In this document: piece by piece, positions 34,801 through 47,987 of the stretch | How positions within the stretch are numbered: position 1 is the stretch's first letter | Layout of the letters: each line of letters begins with the position of its first letter | DNA from: Paramecium pentaurelia | Taxonomy: Eukaryota > Ciliophora > Oligohymenophorea > Peniculida > Parameciidae | DNA length: 64,000 bases | Direction: 5' to 3' | Assembly: GCA_905183005.1 (NCBI GenBank) | Contig: CAJJDO010000064.1 | Coordinates: forward strand, 383,626 to 447,625 | The notes under the pieces: model-generated | The model's input: the letters and a program-made list of their open reading frames with translations, nothing else | What the model was told of the DNA's origin: nothing | The model's database searches: none | Position numbers and translations under genes: made by a program

Positions 34801-37800
34801 CTTCTATATTATTTCTCCTTTATCCAAATAATCCTTCACAATCTAAAATTATAAATTAATGTCCTTATAATTATATTTAACTACACCAAATTCCATCTGT
34901 ACATCTTGCTGATGATACTCCAAATCTAATACCAAATATTTAATTAAGTAAATAACTCTTACCACCTGATTATTTACCTAATATACTCACTACATATATT
35001 GGTTTCTTATAATCAATTAACAATTCTTCTATCATTCCAAAAGATATCTATTTCAATTATCTATCTATTTAAATACAATCAAAACTTTAATTTAATTTAT
35101 TCAATCCATCACTTAATACAATTAATCTCTTACACTCAAATGTACATAATTATATTGGAACTCTAGATGATAATACATTAAATAATGCTCTTGAATTCAC
35201 ACTTTGTATTTCAAACACTTCTTATATATATAATGTTGAATATTTCTATAATTAAATTTTATAAAAACAATCTTGAATTATATCTCCACATTTTTATGAA
35301 CAATAAAAGTTACTTTGATTTTATACAACATCTAATATACTTGAATTTTTGCCATATACTACAAATGATGATTTTATCAAATCCAAAATATAATTTGATG
35401 ATTATATTTGATAATTTTAATTACCTGTTAATCTACTCTTTTTATTAAAGTTTTCTAATTAATATAATTCTTATTCATCTTAATTTTTAGCCAAAAATAC
35501 AAAACTATCATATTAATCACTAAATATATATATTTAATCTATTTAATATATTGATCTAAATTATATTGATGATATTTTTGTATTGTTAAAATCATATATA
35601 TCTACTGATTAAAGTTTAAATAATAAATAAAATTTACCTGATCCACATACTATTAAATTATAATAATCAGAATCAAATTCTTTTTCATATACAAATCCTT
35701 CTTCATCTTAATAACTTTATAATTATTAATTAAACTCTTAATCATTTGATGACCATTTGTATACTTTCTTATCATCTGATAATAATAAAAAACATTCATA
35801 TTCCTCAGAATAACTATATTAAATTATATAGATTGTCTCTTCCAATTCTATTATTCTTTCTGTATCTATACATTCCTTATCTTTATTTAATGTTGATATC
35901 ACTATTCTTTTAGGTAAATTAAATTAATATAAAGTTTATTACTCTAAGGCATAATAAAAATAAGGATTATTTAAATCAGTATAAATTACAATCAATACAG
36001 GTTTCCTGTTTTCTTATAATAGATATACATGATAACAATTTTTCTTAGATTCTACCATTATACATTTCATTATTAATAAATAATCACTTTACTTTCCTTC
36101 ATTAATATTATATAATGGAAAGAAATCAACTAATGAATAATTATGATAATTTTATTATTAAAATTTTGTTTCCTTTTCCTTTGAAATATTTAAATCTTTA
36201 TTTAAAAATTCTATTTTCTTAAATGTATTATCCATATTTCTAAAAATCTTAAATCTCTAAAGTTTCATTTCTACAATAAATTCTTAACCAACTCCATTTT
36301 CTATCTCAATCTTCTCCATTATTGATTTAATCTTTCTATTCACAAAGTCCTACATTTTTGAAAATTCTCTATTAATATACTTAATCACAATTCTTATCAA
36401 TTTTGATAATAATTCCTTTGATTTCAATATAAAATTAGATGTTTTGACTTCTTTTATTAATTCTGGTCCTTTTAAAACTTCAGTATTATCTTTAAATGAA
36501 TTTAATTTTCTAAAAGCATGATTTAAAAAGAATTTAGCTAATTTTAAAAAGTTGAACTCTTAAGGTGAAAACTTCAATTGTAATTATTCATATAAACCAT
36601 TCTCAACACTATCTTTAAAATATGAAAAATAATGAGTCATAGAAAAAATAACATCTTTATTAATTTTTTAAACATAATTTTTTTCTAAGATTGGATTAGG
36701 AAATTCTAATTCTTCATTTAATCTTCCAAATAACATAATATTCTTCACTTAATCTTAATAATAAGATTCAACAAGCTTAGTATACTCCTCCTATTTAAGA
36801 TTATAAAATAATATAGAATTCAATGAATTCTTATAATATTAATTATAATTTTAGATATCTTTTATGGCTAATTTCTACTAAACTTCAATACAACGACAAC
36901 TATTAGAATCAATCTCTTCTGATTAATAATTCTACATTTTATTCCTTAGAAGTTAACTATCCTTAATAGGAATCCATTTCTGAAGGATTTTATCAGTTGG
37001 TAAGATAATAATATTTTAGCATAAATCAATTAAAATTCTATTTAAATTATAATTAATACCTAAATAAAGTAGTCTCTATTGATTCCACAACTTAATCAAC
37101 CTTTTTATTTTCAGNATATACATGATAACAATTTTTCTTAGATTCTACCATTATACATTTCATTATTAATAAATAATCACTTTACTTTCCTTCATTAATA
37201 TTATATAATGGAAAGAAATCAACTAATGAATAATTATGATAATTTTATTATTAAAATTTTGTTTCCTTTTCCTTTGAAATATTTAAATCTTTATTTAAAA
37301 ATTCTATTTTCTTAAATGTATTATCCATATTTCTAAAAATCTTAAATCTCTAAAGTTTCATTTCTACAATAAATTCTTAACCAACTCCATTTTCTATCTC
37401 AATCTTCTCCATTATTGATTTAATCTTTCTATTCACAAAGTCCTACATTTTTGAAAATTCTCTATTAATATACTTAATCACAATTCTTATCAATTTTGAT
37501 AATAATTCCTTTGATTTCAATATAAAATTAGATGTTTTGACTTCTTTTATTAATTCTGGTCCTTTTAAAACTTCAGTATTATCTTTAAATGAATTTAATT
37601 TTCTAAAAGCATGATTTAAAAAGAATTTAGCTAATTTTAAAAAGTTGAACTCTTAAGGTGAAAACTTCAATTGTAATTATTCATATAAACCATTCTCAAC
37701 ACTATCTTTAAAATATGAAAAATAATGAGTCATAGAAAAAATAACATCTTTATTAATTTTTTAAACATAATTTTTTTCTAAGATTGGATTAGGAAATTCT

Positions 37801-38511
37801 AATTCTTCATTTAATCTTCCAAATAACATAATATTCTTCACTTAATCTTAATAATAAGATTCAACAAGCTTAGTATACTCCTCCTATTTAAGATTATAAA
37901 ATAATATAGAATTCAATGAATTCTTATAATATTAATTATAATTTTAGATATCTTTTATGGCTAATTTCTACTAAACTTCAATACAACGACAACTATTAGA
38001 ATCAATCTCTTCTGATTAATAATTCTACATTTTATTCCTTAGAAGTTAACTATCCTTAATAGGAATCCATTTCTGAAGGATTTTATCAGTTGGTAAGATA
38101 ATAATATTTTAGCATAAATCAATTAAAATTCTATTTAAATTATAATTAATACCTAAATAAAGTAGTCTCTATTGATTCCACAACTTAATCAACCTTTTTA
38201 TTTTCAGGTATTAGATAGCAAAATACCAATAAACTATCCAAATTGATCATTCCAATGCAAGCTAATGTATGATTCTATAGTTCAACATCTAATTAAAGAT
38301 TAGCATTGTATCTTGTTGTCATATAATTAATAATTGTTTCTGTGTATCCATAGAGTCCAAGAATGTTAAGTTTTTTATCTTAATCAGACTTTAATTAATT
38401 TAATAGTTATTTAATGTTGGATTTAATTAAAATCTTATCTTCGCTATACTCTTCAGTAAGATCTTTTTAAATTGTAAATGCTGTCTCGAAATAAAAGGAC
38501 TGAGAGTTCAT
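31844..38511 (-). CDS. GBP/VLIG-type large GTPase with Cys/His-rich region and VWA domain
   Basis: Removing one of the two 1092-bp copies plus the N (36023-37115) and two introns (22 nt inside the duplicated unit, 33 nt near 35620) gives exactly 1840 codons. Order from the N terminus (MNSQSFYFET): a long helical region, a beta-rich possibly propeller region, then a dynamin-superfamily G domain around 34600-35030 with P-loop LGKQSGGKS, switch ARCTDGIW and G3 DCEGLF; a coiled coil; a 450-residue region of CxxxC and H/C pairs (about 32500-33960, e.g. CSLGCQRQCSEQHSH); and a C-terminal VWA-like domain (about 31850-32460; AFIIDQTDE, LTQAPPHGHSKYH, DDNYPKGCPC) as in vwkA-type proteins. The stop is at 31844. 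Role unknown; membrane-remodelling or defence is speculative. Confidence 0.75.
36023..37114. repeat. first copy of a 1092-bp direct duplication
   Basis: This block begins ATATACATGATAAC and ends TTTTATTTTCAG; the same block follows immediately after the N at 37115 (37116-38207). I compared the two line by line and saw no difference. Both lie inside the GTPase gene, and the reading frame is continuous only if one copy is removed. Confidence 0.95.
37115..37115. other. single-N assembly gap
   Basis: The only ambiguous base in the window. It separates two identical 1092-bp sequences, which is what results when two overlapping contigs are scaffolded with a one-N gap rather than merged. Confidence 0.97.
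37116..38207. repeat. second copy of the 1092-bp direct duplication
   Basis: Identical by eye to 36023-37114. It joins directly to the unique 5' part of the GTPase gene at 38208, whereas the first copy joins directly to the unique downstream part at 36022, as expected for a contig overlap. Confidence 0.95.
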
Positions 38512-38636
38512 GACTAAATAAATTCAGGATTTGATAATAATATTGGAAAATAAAAAAATTGGGGATTTTATTAATTCCTGATAAAAATTAGACATGATTA
38601 TTTCTGTAAATATAATAATATTTATTTTTAATAAAT

Positions 38637-38890
38637 ATGGGCTATTAAGCGTATTAACCTCCAATTGATACAAAACATTATAGTAATTTAGCAATTGTAC
38701 TAACCTTTATCGGATTCTGTTTCCTATCATATTTTGTCATGTACAATAAATTAATTACTTTAGATACCAAATTACATAGAATAAATAATAAAGATCATTG
38801 ACTAAAGAATTATCAGTTGGATTGTTTGCTTCGTTATTTTTATCTTCTGGAACACTGTTTAGTTTTTTAGCATTAGGATTGTATTTTTGA
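38637..38890 (+). CDS. TMEM258: TMEM258 / OST5 oligosaccharyltransferase subunit
   Basis: One intron (38741-38763) gives 76 aa, the family's usual size. The sequence shows two membrane helices with family-specific spacing: HYSNLAIVLTFIGFCFLSYF, a polar loop, then KELSVGLFASLFLSSGTLF and the end LALGLYF, parallel to TMEM258's KELLISLVASLFMGFG...VGIYV. TMEM258/Ost5 is a small ER membrane subunit of the oligosaccharyltransferase that N-glycosylates proteins. It starts 125 bp from the divergent GTPase gene and ends 40 bp from the convergent coiled-coil gene. Confidence 0.9.
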
Positions 38891-38930
38891 ATGAAGATTA
38901 TATATACAATATAATATAGATTTCAAATAA

Positions 38931-40684
38931 TCAAATGCCTTCAAAGTCCCATCCTGATTATTAATTATTTTCCTCCAATTATTAAACAACCTAATCAAAA
39001 TCAATAATATTATTATCTAAAGGTGTTTCATCTTTCAATATAACTTGTTTAATGTCTTAATTTGTATTCATTTATACTAAAACATCATTCAAATCATCAT
39101 CAAATTATATATCTGGTATATCTTAATCATTATAATTATCATTATCATCTGTCTATTTATATTCATCTTCTAGATTGTCCTTTTATATAAATTCCATTTT
39201 TTAAGATATTGATTATCCTTATAAATCAGTTTTAAGATCTGATAATTTTAAAGATAATAAATTGTCCTTCTTTATGTTATCTTCTTCTATTTAACTCTCT
39301 CCCTCTAAATAAATATTTGACTATTAAATTTAGTTATTATTATTATTATCAATAGAATCATTACCTAGTTCTTCTGAGAGTAATTCTTAATCCTTTGTAT
39401 TCTCAATTTTAGATCCATCATTATTATTCATACCATAATTTTCATCTGCATATTCACTTTTATCCTCACAATCATTTTGTAAATAATTACTAAATTTATT
39501 ATTTTAATTATCTAGATGAGATTACTAAAATTATTTAATTGATTTTAATTATTCCAATTATATTTGATTTTATAATTACAATTCTTAAGATTAAATTTAG
39601 AGTTGTTAAAATTAAACCTATTTTATATTTAAGAGCTTTTAAAATTATTATCTTTCTTAAATTAATTAATTTTAAGAAGATTTTAATTATTTAATTAATT
39701 TAAGATTAGATTAATTGAGTTTTTCCATTTTTTCTAATTCTTTTCTCTAATTTATAAATACTTATAATTATTCCAAGATTTAATTATTAAAATTATGTAT
39801 TTTATTAAATTGAAAATTAAAAGATTATTTAATTTCAATTAATTATATTATTGATTATTTTATGTTATTTATCTTTTTCCTACAATTTTATTTTAAATTT
39901 AAATATTAGATCTTTAAATTCTCTTTTTAAATATGATTTTATTCTAATTATTATTTTAATTGATCAATTTTTAATTCAAATTCATTTTATTTTATTTTTT
40001 AATCATTTATTATACTATTAATTTTAGAGGTTAAAGTATAATTTTCTTAAATTAATTTAATAATTATTTCTTATTGATTATCTTTTTAATCAATTATATT
40101 AGATAATTTAAATAACTGTTGAGTTTCTTATAATTTCTTATTAAATTCATTTTTTTGAACATTAAATTAATTTACATTTTATTCATATTCTTATAATTTT
40201 TATCTTAAATTAAGAACTTCATGAACTCTTTGTTCTTTAATCCTTTATTCTAATTCATTTCTATGTCATATTTACAAATTACTTTTCAAGTTCAAAAAGT
40301 CTTTGCATATCAATGACTTATTAGATACTAGCAAACTATGTATTATTTTTATTTAGGAAATCTGGATAATTGGAATCGTTCTTTTTATCATTTCCTAATA
40401 AACTTGTAAAATTTGATTCTAAATTTTAAGAATTATTTTCTTCTACATCCTTATCCAATTATTAATATGTATTTTCTTATAAATGTTATTTATATAATTG
40501 ATCTTTTTACAATTGCTATAATTTTGTATGGCTTTAAAAATTTTCTCTAAAATTTTAATTTTTATTACAATGAATCTAACTTTTCTTCTTATTTAAATTA
40601 TAGATCTGTTAAATTCAGACCGCATTTAGGTTAATTGGGACATTGAAACTATTTAATGGTTTAATCGATTTTAGTTAAATTCAT
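38931..40684 (-). CDS. long coiled-coil protein with N-terminal CPNQPKCG motif
   Basis: Two 22-nt introns in the 5' part give 569 aa. The N terminus, MNLTKIDQTIKQFQCPNQP followed by KCGLNLTDLQ, has two close cysteines that could be half of a zinc knuckle. The rest is almost entirely K/Q/E/N/L heptad-like coiled coil, then an acidic C-terminal quarter rich in D, N and E (QFDDDLNDVLVQ, ...GWDFEGI). Such proteins in ciliates are often basal-body, ciliary or cortical; here that is only inference. Confidence 0.7.
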
Positions 40685-40898
40685 TATAAAATTATAATAT
40701 TTATATAATTACTTTATAATAAATAATTTTTATTAAGAAGTTTAGATTAAATATTATTTTGAAGTTAATCTTTTTTGTATAATTTTCTAATAATCTATTA
40801 GATTTACTATTATAAACATATGAATAAGTAAAATTAATACTTTTTTTAAAAATTAACTTAGAAATTTGATATTAATTATAAATTGATTGATATCATAC

Positions 40899-43800
40899 TC
40901 AAACAGATTATATTAAATTACTTAATAATTCTTATTGTTATTGATTTAATAATTATTGAATTGGTAATTACTATTAGACAATTGGATTACTATAATAAGT
41001 TTTGAATTAGGCACTAAACAATTTATCTTCATCATTTAGTAATTTTTCAGAAGTCTATTATTTTAATAATAATATAATATTACATTTCTAGCAATAACAG
41101 GTTTCAATGGTTAGAATCCAGAACTTGATGTTACTTCTCTATCAGTTATTCTTCCCATAAATTTTAAAGGATTTCTTTTTTTAAGTGTTATATTTTCAAC
41201 CATAGCTTAAAAAATAAGATTCCATGATTATTAAGTTAAGAATCTAAATTATAAAATTAATATTATACTATCCAGAAAACAATATAGCAGACAACATTGT
41301 AAATATTAATTTTCTTTCATTTCTTTAAGATATTGATTTAATAATTCCTAATTCATTAATTAAAAAGCTTTCTAGTAATTGAGAAGATATCTTAGAGCAT
41401 TCATTGATAAGTACTTCTACTCCATAAAATGTAAAAACATGAGCTAATAATAGAAATACTTCTTTATTTATTAATTTCTAACTCAAATGAGTTGCTTTTG
41501 ATTTTGAGGATATTTAAGGTTAAGTTTACTATTAAATTTGATATTATTCAAAAATTATAGTCAAAACAATATTTGTCCATTGTGAATTAGATTTGATAAG
41601 GAATTTAGATAATTCTGTATATGATGATGTACTATGAGATACTATTGATTTTAGGATTGCTTATAATTAAGGAGTAGGTAAATTTGTTCCTTAGAATCCA
41701 AATTAAAAGAATATGATATAAGCTTGAAACAAGGATGAGTTAGACTCATTCCAATTTTAAATTTCAAGGAAGTTTTATAATAGATTTTGATAATAAGAAG
41801 ATGCATTAGTTTAGACTTATAAAAAGAGTGAATAGATTTATAATACAAAATTGGTTACATCTCCCTTATTTTCTCTTAGTAATTCATCTAATTGATTCAA
41901 TATACTTTATTATAATTAATTGGCTGCTTCAGAATTCTTTGCAATAATACAAACATCAACTACACTTGCTATTATCTCAAAAACTAAATGAACATTCTAA
42001 AATTCATATTCTAATTTGATATTCTTAAGTAAATCTTATAGTAAATTACATAATGCAGCAATTGCATTGAATATCTCTTATTTCAATAAAGTAATCAATG
42101 AATTGGTAAGTTTTAAACTGTATGTTTCTAATTTCTATTATTATTTAATATTATTATAACAATCAGTCAAAATTAATTGTAAATATGATGAAATATTAAC
42201 ATTTTCAAAGTATAACTAATGATTTGCATAATTTTTAACATCCTATCTTACATTAATTAATGAATATGCTGTATAACAAGCAATATTTGATAAAGTAGTC
42301 TTTTTGCTTAATTATAATTTTGAAACTAAAGTAGCTAAAGTTGGTAATTCAACTTTATCAATAACATTTCTGAAATAGAATAAGTATCTACAATAGAATG
42401 CTAATTAAATTGGTGTGAATTTCTATTCAACTGATTAATTTTATTATTGTAATTCAAATATTTATCCTAATTTAGGTTTTAAACAATGAGTATAAAATCC
42501 AAGAACATTTTCTTATGATAAAATTATATCAATAGTTCCATCTTTTGATGTAAATGAACTTGTACTGGCTTCAATAATTAAATTAATAAGAATTATTTCA
42601 TTATCTATTCCATTCATTCCTGATTAAATGTAAGCCTATCTAATCAATTTAAAATATAAATCTATACAAATATTCTTAAATTATGACATTAACTTATTGA
42701 TTAAAGTGTTTAGTAACTGTCTTGAATAATTCAACTGCTTATGCTCTTCTAGATTCTAAGTCACTTTATTCAAAAAATTTCTCAATGAATTCTTATGGTT
42801 CATCTGAAAACATTCCAATTTCATCCTCTAAAAGGTATTATTAAATATGAATTACTTGACAAAGATAAATTCCTTATTATTAAACTCTCTATTAAAATCT
42901 TTATATTCTACTCAAAGAAAGTCTTCATGTCTTACCAAGCAATTAATGTCTTGAAATATCTTAAAGCACATAATACAATCTAAAATTTATTTAACTTATA
43001 TAACCTTATCACTATCTCTACCAGTACTAGTTTAAGTACAAACATTCCAGATTTCACTTGAAAATACTTATATTAGATCACCAAAATCATCTCGATACTT
43101 CATTGCATATAATAAAACACATCTAAGAGCCTCACCCTTACATTTGAATAGGAATTATTCTACTCCTTAAACTGGTTAGAGTCTTAGAACTACCTTCATA
43201 AATTCCATCCATGATTGGAGATTATCTTCAAAATGTGGATGTAAATCCTAAATTATTCAATTATTATTTTAAATTACTTAAAAATTTAAATTGTAAAACA
43301 CTTTTAGTAATGTCTTCAGAATTTCATATGATAATTATAGATTTTGAAGGGCTTCTATTTATTGTATCAATGATTTAGCCAACAATAACAAATTATGATG
43401 GATTGTGTCGCATGTTATAATGATTTCTTCATATAAAGGATCACTCCTTGATTGATAAACATATTTTTCAGTTAATTTGTATATGAGTTTCAAGGTTTTG
43501 TATACATAATCTGGATGAGTTAGGTATTGATTTAAATCTGCCATAAGAGTAGGCCATTAAGTAGGAAAATCTCTTGAAGCAACATATACAATTGCATCTT
43601 TTAATTAATGAATCAATGGTGCTTCAGACATAATGTAAGCTCTTATTATGTGTTATTTGATGGTTTAAACTACATTTTGAACATATTAAGCTTAGTAGTC
43701 ATCAAAATTACGATATTCTTTAAACCATAATTTTAATTCAATTGCCGCTCGAAGACCTAGACTAATTTCATAAGCTTAGAAATAATCAAATAACACTTTA

Positions 43801-43928
43801 GGATATTGTATATCACCTCTTATTTGTTATAACAATTGTTCTCCTTGTCTTATTTTATCATTTGTGCCCATATTAATGAGTTAGAATGCAGTGTTCAAGT
43901 CATTCACTATATTTGAAGTGACAATCAT
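40899..43928 (-). CDS. CSE1L: exportin-2 / CSE1 (importin-alpha recycling receptor)
   Basis: With introns near 43255-43285, 41232-41257 and at 41055-41083 the length is about 981 aa, matching CSE1/CAS (about 960-970). The N terminus has the importin-beta-type start (KIRQGEQLLQQIRG) and the CSE1-specific HEAT repeats: AIVYVASRDFPTQWPTLMAD, KTLKLIYKLTEKYVYQSRSD and EEIIITCDTI. CSE1 binds RanGTP and returns importin-alpha to the cytoplasm. The last 91 codons could be mistaken for a separate small gene starting MVENITLKKR, but a 25-nt intron joins them in frame to the body and they end GFQPLKPVIAR..., a plausible CSE1 tail. Confidence 0.88.
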
Positions 43929-44021
43929 AAATTTAATTTAAAATATTTTCTGTAAACAATTATACGGCATGGTATTTAAACTTATTAACACAAGGAATCA
44001 CAAAAATTATCAATTACAGAA

Positions 44022-45239
44022 ATGAAAGAATGCGTATAGATATCAAAATCAGAATTCCTTGAATAAATTAATCTAGAATGTTCTGGTTGTATATCAGCTT
44101 TAAAAGATTACATTACATAAAATAAGAAAGATTAATTTATTAACATAGATCAAGAAATAAAACTAAATGATGATCTAATCAATTCTCAAAGGATATTTAA
44201 GACACTTGCAAAATTATAAAATTATGGAGAATCAATAAAATATATAATATAAAGTATTTTCAAAAAGTCAACATCATAAAATAATAAGAAAAGATGTTAA
44301 TTACATTCATTGAAATAAATTATAGAAATAAACATCTAAGAACATATTCATTATATATGTAATGAAATTGTGTAACAAAATGAAAATTTTATTATCTAAG
44401 ATAAAGAATTTGATTATCATTTATAAGTAATCACAAATTAATTGGATTTAGAATTATTTAAAAATTAAAAAATTCTGTTCATCTTGTAAAGATAATATTT
44501 AAGCAACATTAAAGCATTTTAAATTATAAGTTCCTTAATTTAAATGTTCATGCAGTATTATTTGTTTTATAAAATATGATCATTCTAGAGGGGAAATTTA
44601 AATTCCTTATGATGTATATATTATCTCATATTTTAGGCTATCTTATTGAATGCTTTATTGAATAAGGCTCAAATATAACCATTTTATTAACATGCTTCAA
44701 CAAAAGAAGATGCCTAAGAGGAATTATTAATTTGTATTGGACTATTAATTAAAGATAAATTATCATCTCTTTATAGAGAAAGACAAACTTAAGAAATTAT
44801 TAAATATATTTTCTATTAATAAATAGGAGAAATATTTAAAAGAAGATTGGAAAATTATAGTAAAATGAAAGATTAATACAAAAGTTAATTAGAAGAATTG
44901 GAATAGTATTTAAAGAAAAAAGATGAATAAAAAGATAAATAGAGAAAGAAGAGATAATTAAAAAAGAAAAAGAAATTATAATTAAGTTCAGATGGGTCAG
45001 TTCGGACAAATTACCTACAAGAATCTTCTCAAAGATTGATTTCTCCATCAAATAGTGAGAAAAATCTATTGAAGTCTTTCGGTTGGTAAGGAAGCCCATC
45101 AATTTCTCCATAAACAAGAAATGAATTAGAATTTTTATAAAAAGAATATTTATAAGAAATAAATAATAGAAGAAAATAATTAAGAGAATAAACAAAATAA
45201 TGTTGGTGTGAATGGTGTCACCATCATAAATAATAATGA
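44022..45239 (+). CDS. unknown protein with Lys/Gln/Glu coiled coil
   Basis: The frame opens MKECVQISKSEFLEQ with CSGC shortly after, runs about 150 codons, then needs at least one small intron between about 44470 and 44640 (a GTATATATT...TTTTAG of 23 nt ends at 44635). It resumes with AILLNALLNKAQIQPFYQHA and GLLIKDKLSSLYRERQTQE, then a basic coiled coil, a Ser/Pro segment (QRLISPSNSEKN, QGSPSISPQ) and ends CWCEWCHHHKQQ. The Cys/His end may bind metal. No family recognised; the middle exon boundaries are uncertain. Confidence 0.6.
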
Positions 45240-45306
45240 TAATGATGATTTATATATGTATAAAATGAAATTTTAATATTTGATTTAGTAATATTGAATA
45301 TAATTA

Positions 45307-46004
45307 TCAATGTTTAATAGCTGTACGTTTTTCAACAATTCCATCATATCTTAACACTAATTCTTTGTGTTGTTCTTCTTCTACTTTTAATTCAATCAAT
45401 TTCTTCTCCAATACATTTTCTAATTATCCAATTAATTATTCATATTCCTTTTACATTTACATTATTTCATTATCAGTTTTTCTATTAACTTAATGTAAAA
45501 TTGTTTATCTTGTTTGATTATGAGCTAATTTTCTCCATTTACTAAATACTTATCTAGGTATTCTCAATCTAAACTATTATTATTTATTATTACTTAGAGT
45601 AAGTAGATGCATATATCTTCATTCTACGAATATAAATTTAGTATTTCACCTATTGTCTTAATGTCTAAAAGACTCTTTTTGATAAATTTTCCATATATAA
45701 TCTTCTGGCTATAGAATATGAAATTCTCAATTTGTGTTGTATATCACCCTTTGTTTTTGTAAAATCTAATTTTCATTTTAATTTATATACTTTTAAATAA
45801 GTTCTCAAGTATCTATAATTATTCTTATGTATCATTATATCCATCATCAACCATTGATAAATTTCCTTAATACATTTCTTCTGTAAATTTTCTACTTTAT
45901 TCTAAGAATGCCTAAACAGTCTTTTCTGACCATTCATGCAATAATTATTTGTTTTTCTTAGCATAATCAAGTAGAACTTTAGTTTTTAATTAAGTAGTGT
46001 CCAT
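45307..46004 (-). CDS. coiled-coil protein, 208 aa, unknown
   Basis: Start MDTTQLKTKVLLDYAKK; three introns (25, 26 and 20 nt, all between 45560 and 45800) are needed. The centre has Arg/Trp-rich helices (KLRISYSIARRLY, RIPRQVFSKWRKLA) and the C-terminal third is classical coiled coil (MQMQKEYEQLIGQLENVL...). The K-W-R-K-L pattern recalls calmodulin/centrin-binding helices but there is no repeat. It stops 67 bp from the convergent upstream gene. Confidence 0.62.
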
Positions 46005-46093
46005 TAACGATTTTATTTAAATACTACTTTTATAATAATAATAGTTTGAAAATGAAAAATAATATGTTAGAATATTCATTAATTAAGTATTAT

Positions 46094-47919
46094 TCATTAC
46101 CCGCATTCGAATTTGAATTCACAATTTTTTATTTCTGTTCCATCCTTATTCGTAGCTGTAGCATAAATACAAGTGTTTCCAAATAAAAGTGTAACCTTAA
46201 CAGTTTTATCCTCAACAGATTAAAGTGGTTTTCCAATATCAATACACAATTCACCTAATTATTAAACTCCTTATTCATCTACAAATTCTACTTCTCTCTT
46301 TTCAGTTACATAAAAGATTATTCTCATTATAGTTTATCTTGATCTAACTGGACAATATATTTTAGTATGTACTTCATCACAACTAAAAAATTATATTTAT
46401 TTATTATATATACCCAACAGCATCTCCTTTTCTAACAAAAGCATCAAATACATCTTCACTAAATTCCTCTCCTTCAATTATTACTTTCTTTTTTATTGGA
46501 TGTCTCTCTGCATCAAAACTTGTTAAAGTATTAATTCCATATGTCTTTTTAGCTATTCTACTTGTAATAGATCTTGGACTCAAACCAAATAAACATGCTC
46601 CTCTAATAACAGATACTTAAGGACGTCTAGGAACTAAGATTTAAATTGTATTATTTTCAAATCTTTTTATGATTTCTGATTTCAAAAATGGAGATTCACT
46701 AAATCCTCCAACCATAAAAATGAAATTCACTTTTTCTTTTTTCTGTTCAACTTATTATAAAAGTTGAGCAACTTTATTTTTTATATTTTCAAATAAAGTT
46801 TAAAAGAAAGATGCCATTAAAGAAGATGGAATTTCTACATTAGAAAGACCTTTCAATTTAACCTGATATTCTGCAGCATGTTTTGAATTATGTTCTTTAA
46901 CTAATTGTGTTAATTTGGCTGTATTTAATTCTTCACCCAAATAAGAGAATTTAATCATACATCTTTCATCTTTATTACCTTTAAATTTTCTTTTAAGAAT
47001 TTCAAAATCTCTTAATATATCCAATCTAGCTGAGGCATTCTATAAATAACATTTAAATAATTTCTCTCCTAAAAATTCTTTTAAAAATTCTTCAAAATAT
47101 AAATCTACATATTTTGAACCCCATTCACATCCTCCTGAAGAAGGAATCAATTCATTACATAAAAATTTCTCATTAGGTTCACATAATAATTTATGAACTG
47201 TTATATCTACTGTGCCACCTCCACAATCAAGTACCATAACTACAGAATTTTTACCCATTTATTCTTTTAATGTATGTTCAGCATCTTCTCTGCATTATAT
47301 TGATGCTCCTTCTGGTTCTAAACACAATAATAAATTTGAAGAATTTAGATTTTCTACTATTCCTGCTTCTACAGCTGCTTTTCTCATAAATTATTTATGT
47401 TCTTCACTCCATAATGCAGGAACTGTTAATACCCATCTAATTTTTGTAGATATCACCTTTCCTACTTGTTCCTTTAATTTTTATATTGCTTTATTGCTAA
47501 TGTATTTGAGAGTCTCTTTTATCAATAACATTAAAGGCAATTCTCTATTATCAAGAGATCTTGCATGATTATGCATATGATATAAATGCATTTTATACTA
47601 ATAATTTTAAATGTTAAACTACATTTTAAAATAGATAAGCTGAATCACCATCATCTAATATACTAGCATATTTTTAAAGAGCTTATGATCCAAATTCAAT
47701 AAATTAACCATTATTATCAAATAAGATAGCTGTGGGAGTTTTTTGATCATCTGAATCATCACAAGGATTAAATACTTCAATTCTTGGTTTTCCTTCCTTA
47801 TCCAAAACTTTTGGAGCTAATCCAAATCTAAATTAATTTAATTTATACCCTGATGCTCCAGTCCCAAAATCTATTGCAATTACATGTGTGAATGCTGTAT
47901 CATCCTTTAATAAGGCCAT
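46094..47919 (-). CDS. HSPA12-like Hsp70-family ATPase
   Basis: Introns of 31 nt (near 46410) and 25 nt (near 47610) give 589 aa. Actin/Hsp70 ATPase motifs are in the HSPA12 form: AIDFGTGASGYK (phosphate-1), VMVLDCGGGTVDIT (phosphate-2) and FIFMVGGFSESPFL (adenosine), with WVLTVPALWSEEHKQFMRKA between. Instead of an Hsp70 peptide-binding domain there is a short beta-rich C terminus ending KNCEFKFECG, as in HSPA12A/B relatives. Clients are not known; a chaperone or signalling ATPase role is inferred. Confidence 0.88.
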
Positions 47920-47987
47920 TATTATTAACTGCTTAGTTTATTTAAATTTAAAATATAAAATATACTTATTAACAGCATAATTTAAAA

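Noticed and set aside
36023..38207. Genuine tandem gene duplication or LTR-like element
   Set aside because: Copies are identical, meet at an N, carry no transposon signals, and the host gene is in frame only with one copy.
40899..41203. Separate 91-aa gene starting MVENITLKKR
   Set aside because: A 25-nt intron joins this frame exactly to the CSE1 body, and the combined length matches exportin-2, so it is treated as the CSE1 C terminus.
44836..45195. 119-codon hydrophobic minus-strand ORF
   Set aside because: Antisense to a plus-strand coiled-coil exon in the ciliate code; Lys/Gln-rich sense codons give Phe/Leu/Ile-rich antisense.
47212..47568. 118-codon plus-strand ORF (MPPPQSSTITT...)
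   Set aside because: Antisense shadow of the HSPA12-like ATPase phosphate-2 region on the minus strand.
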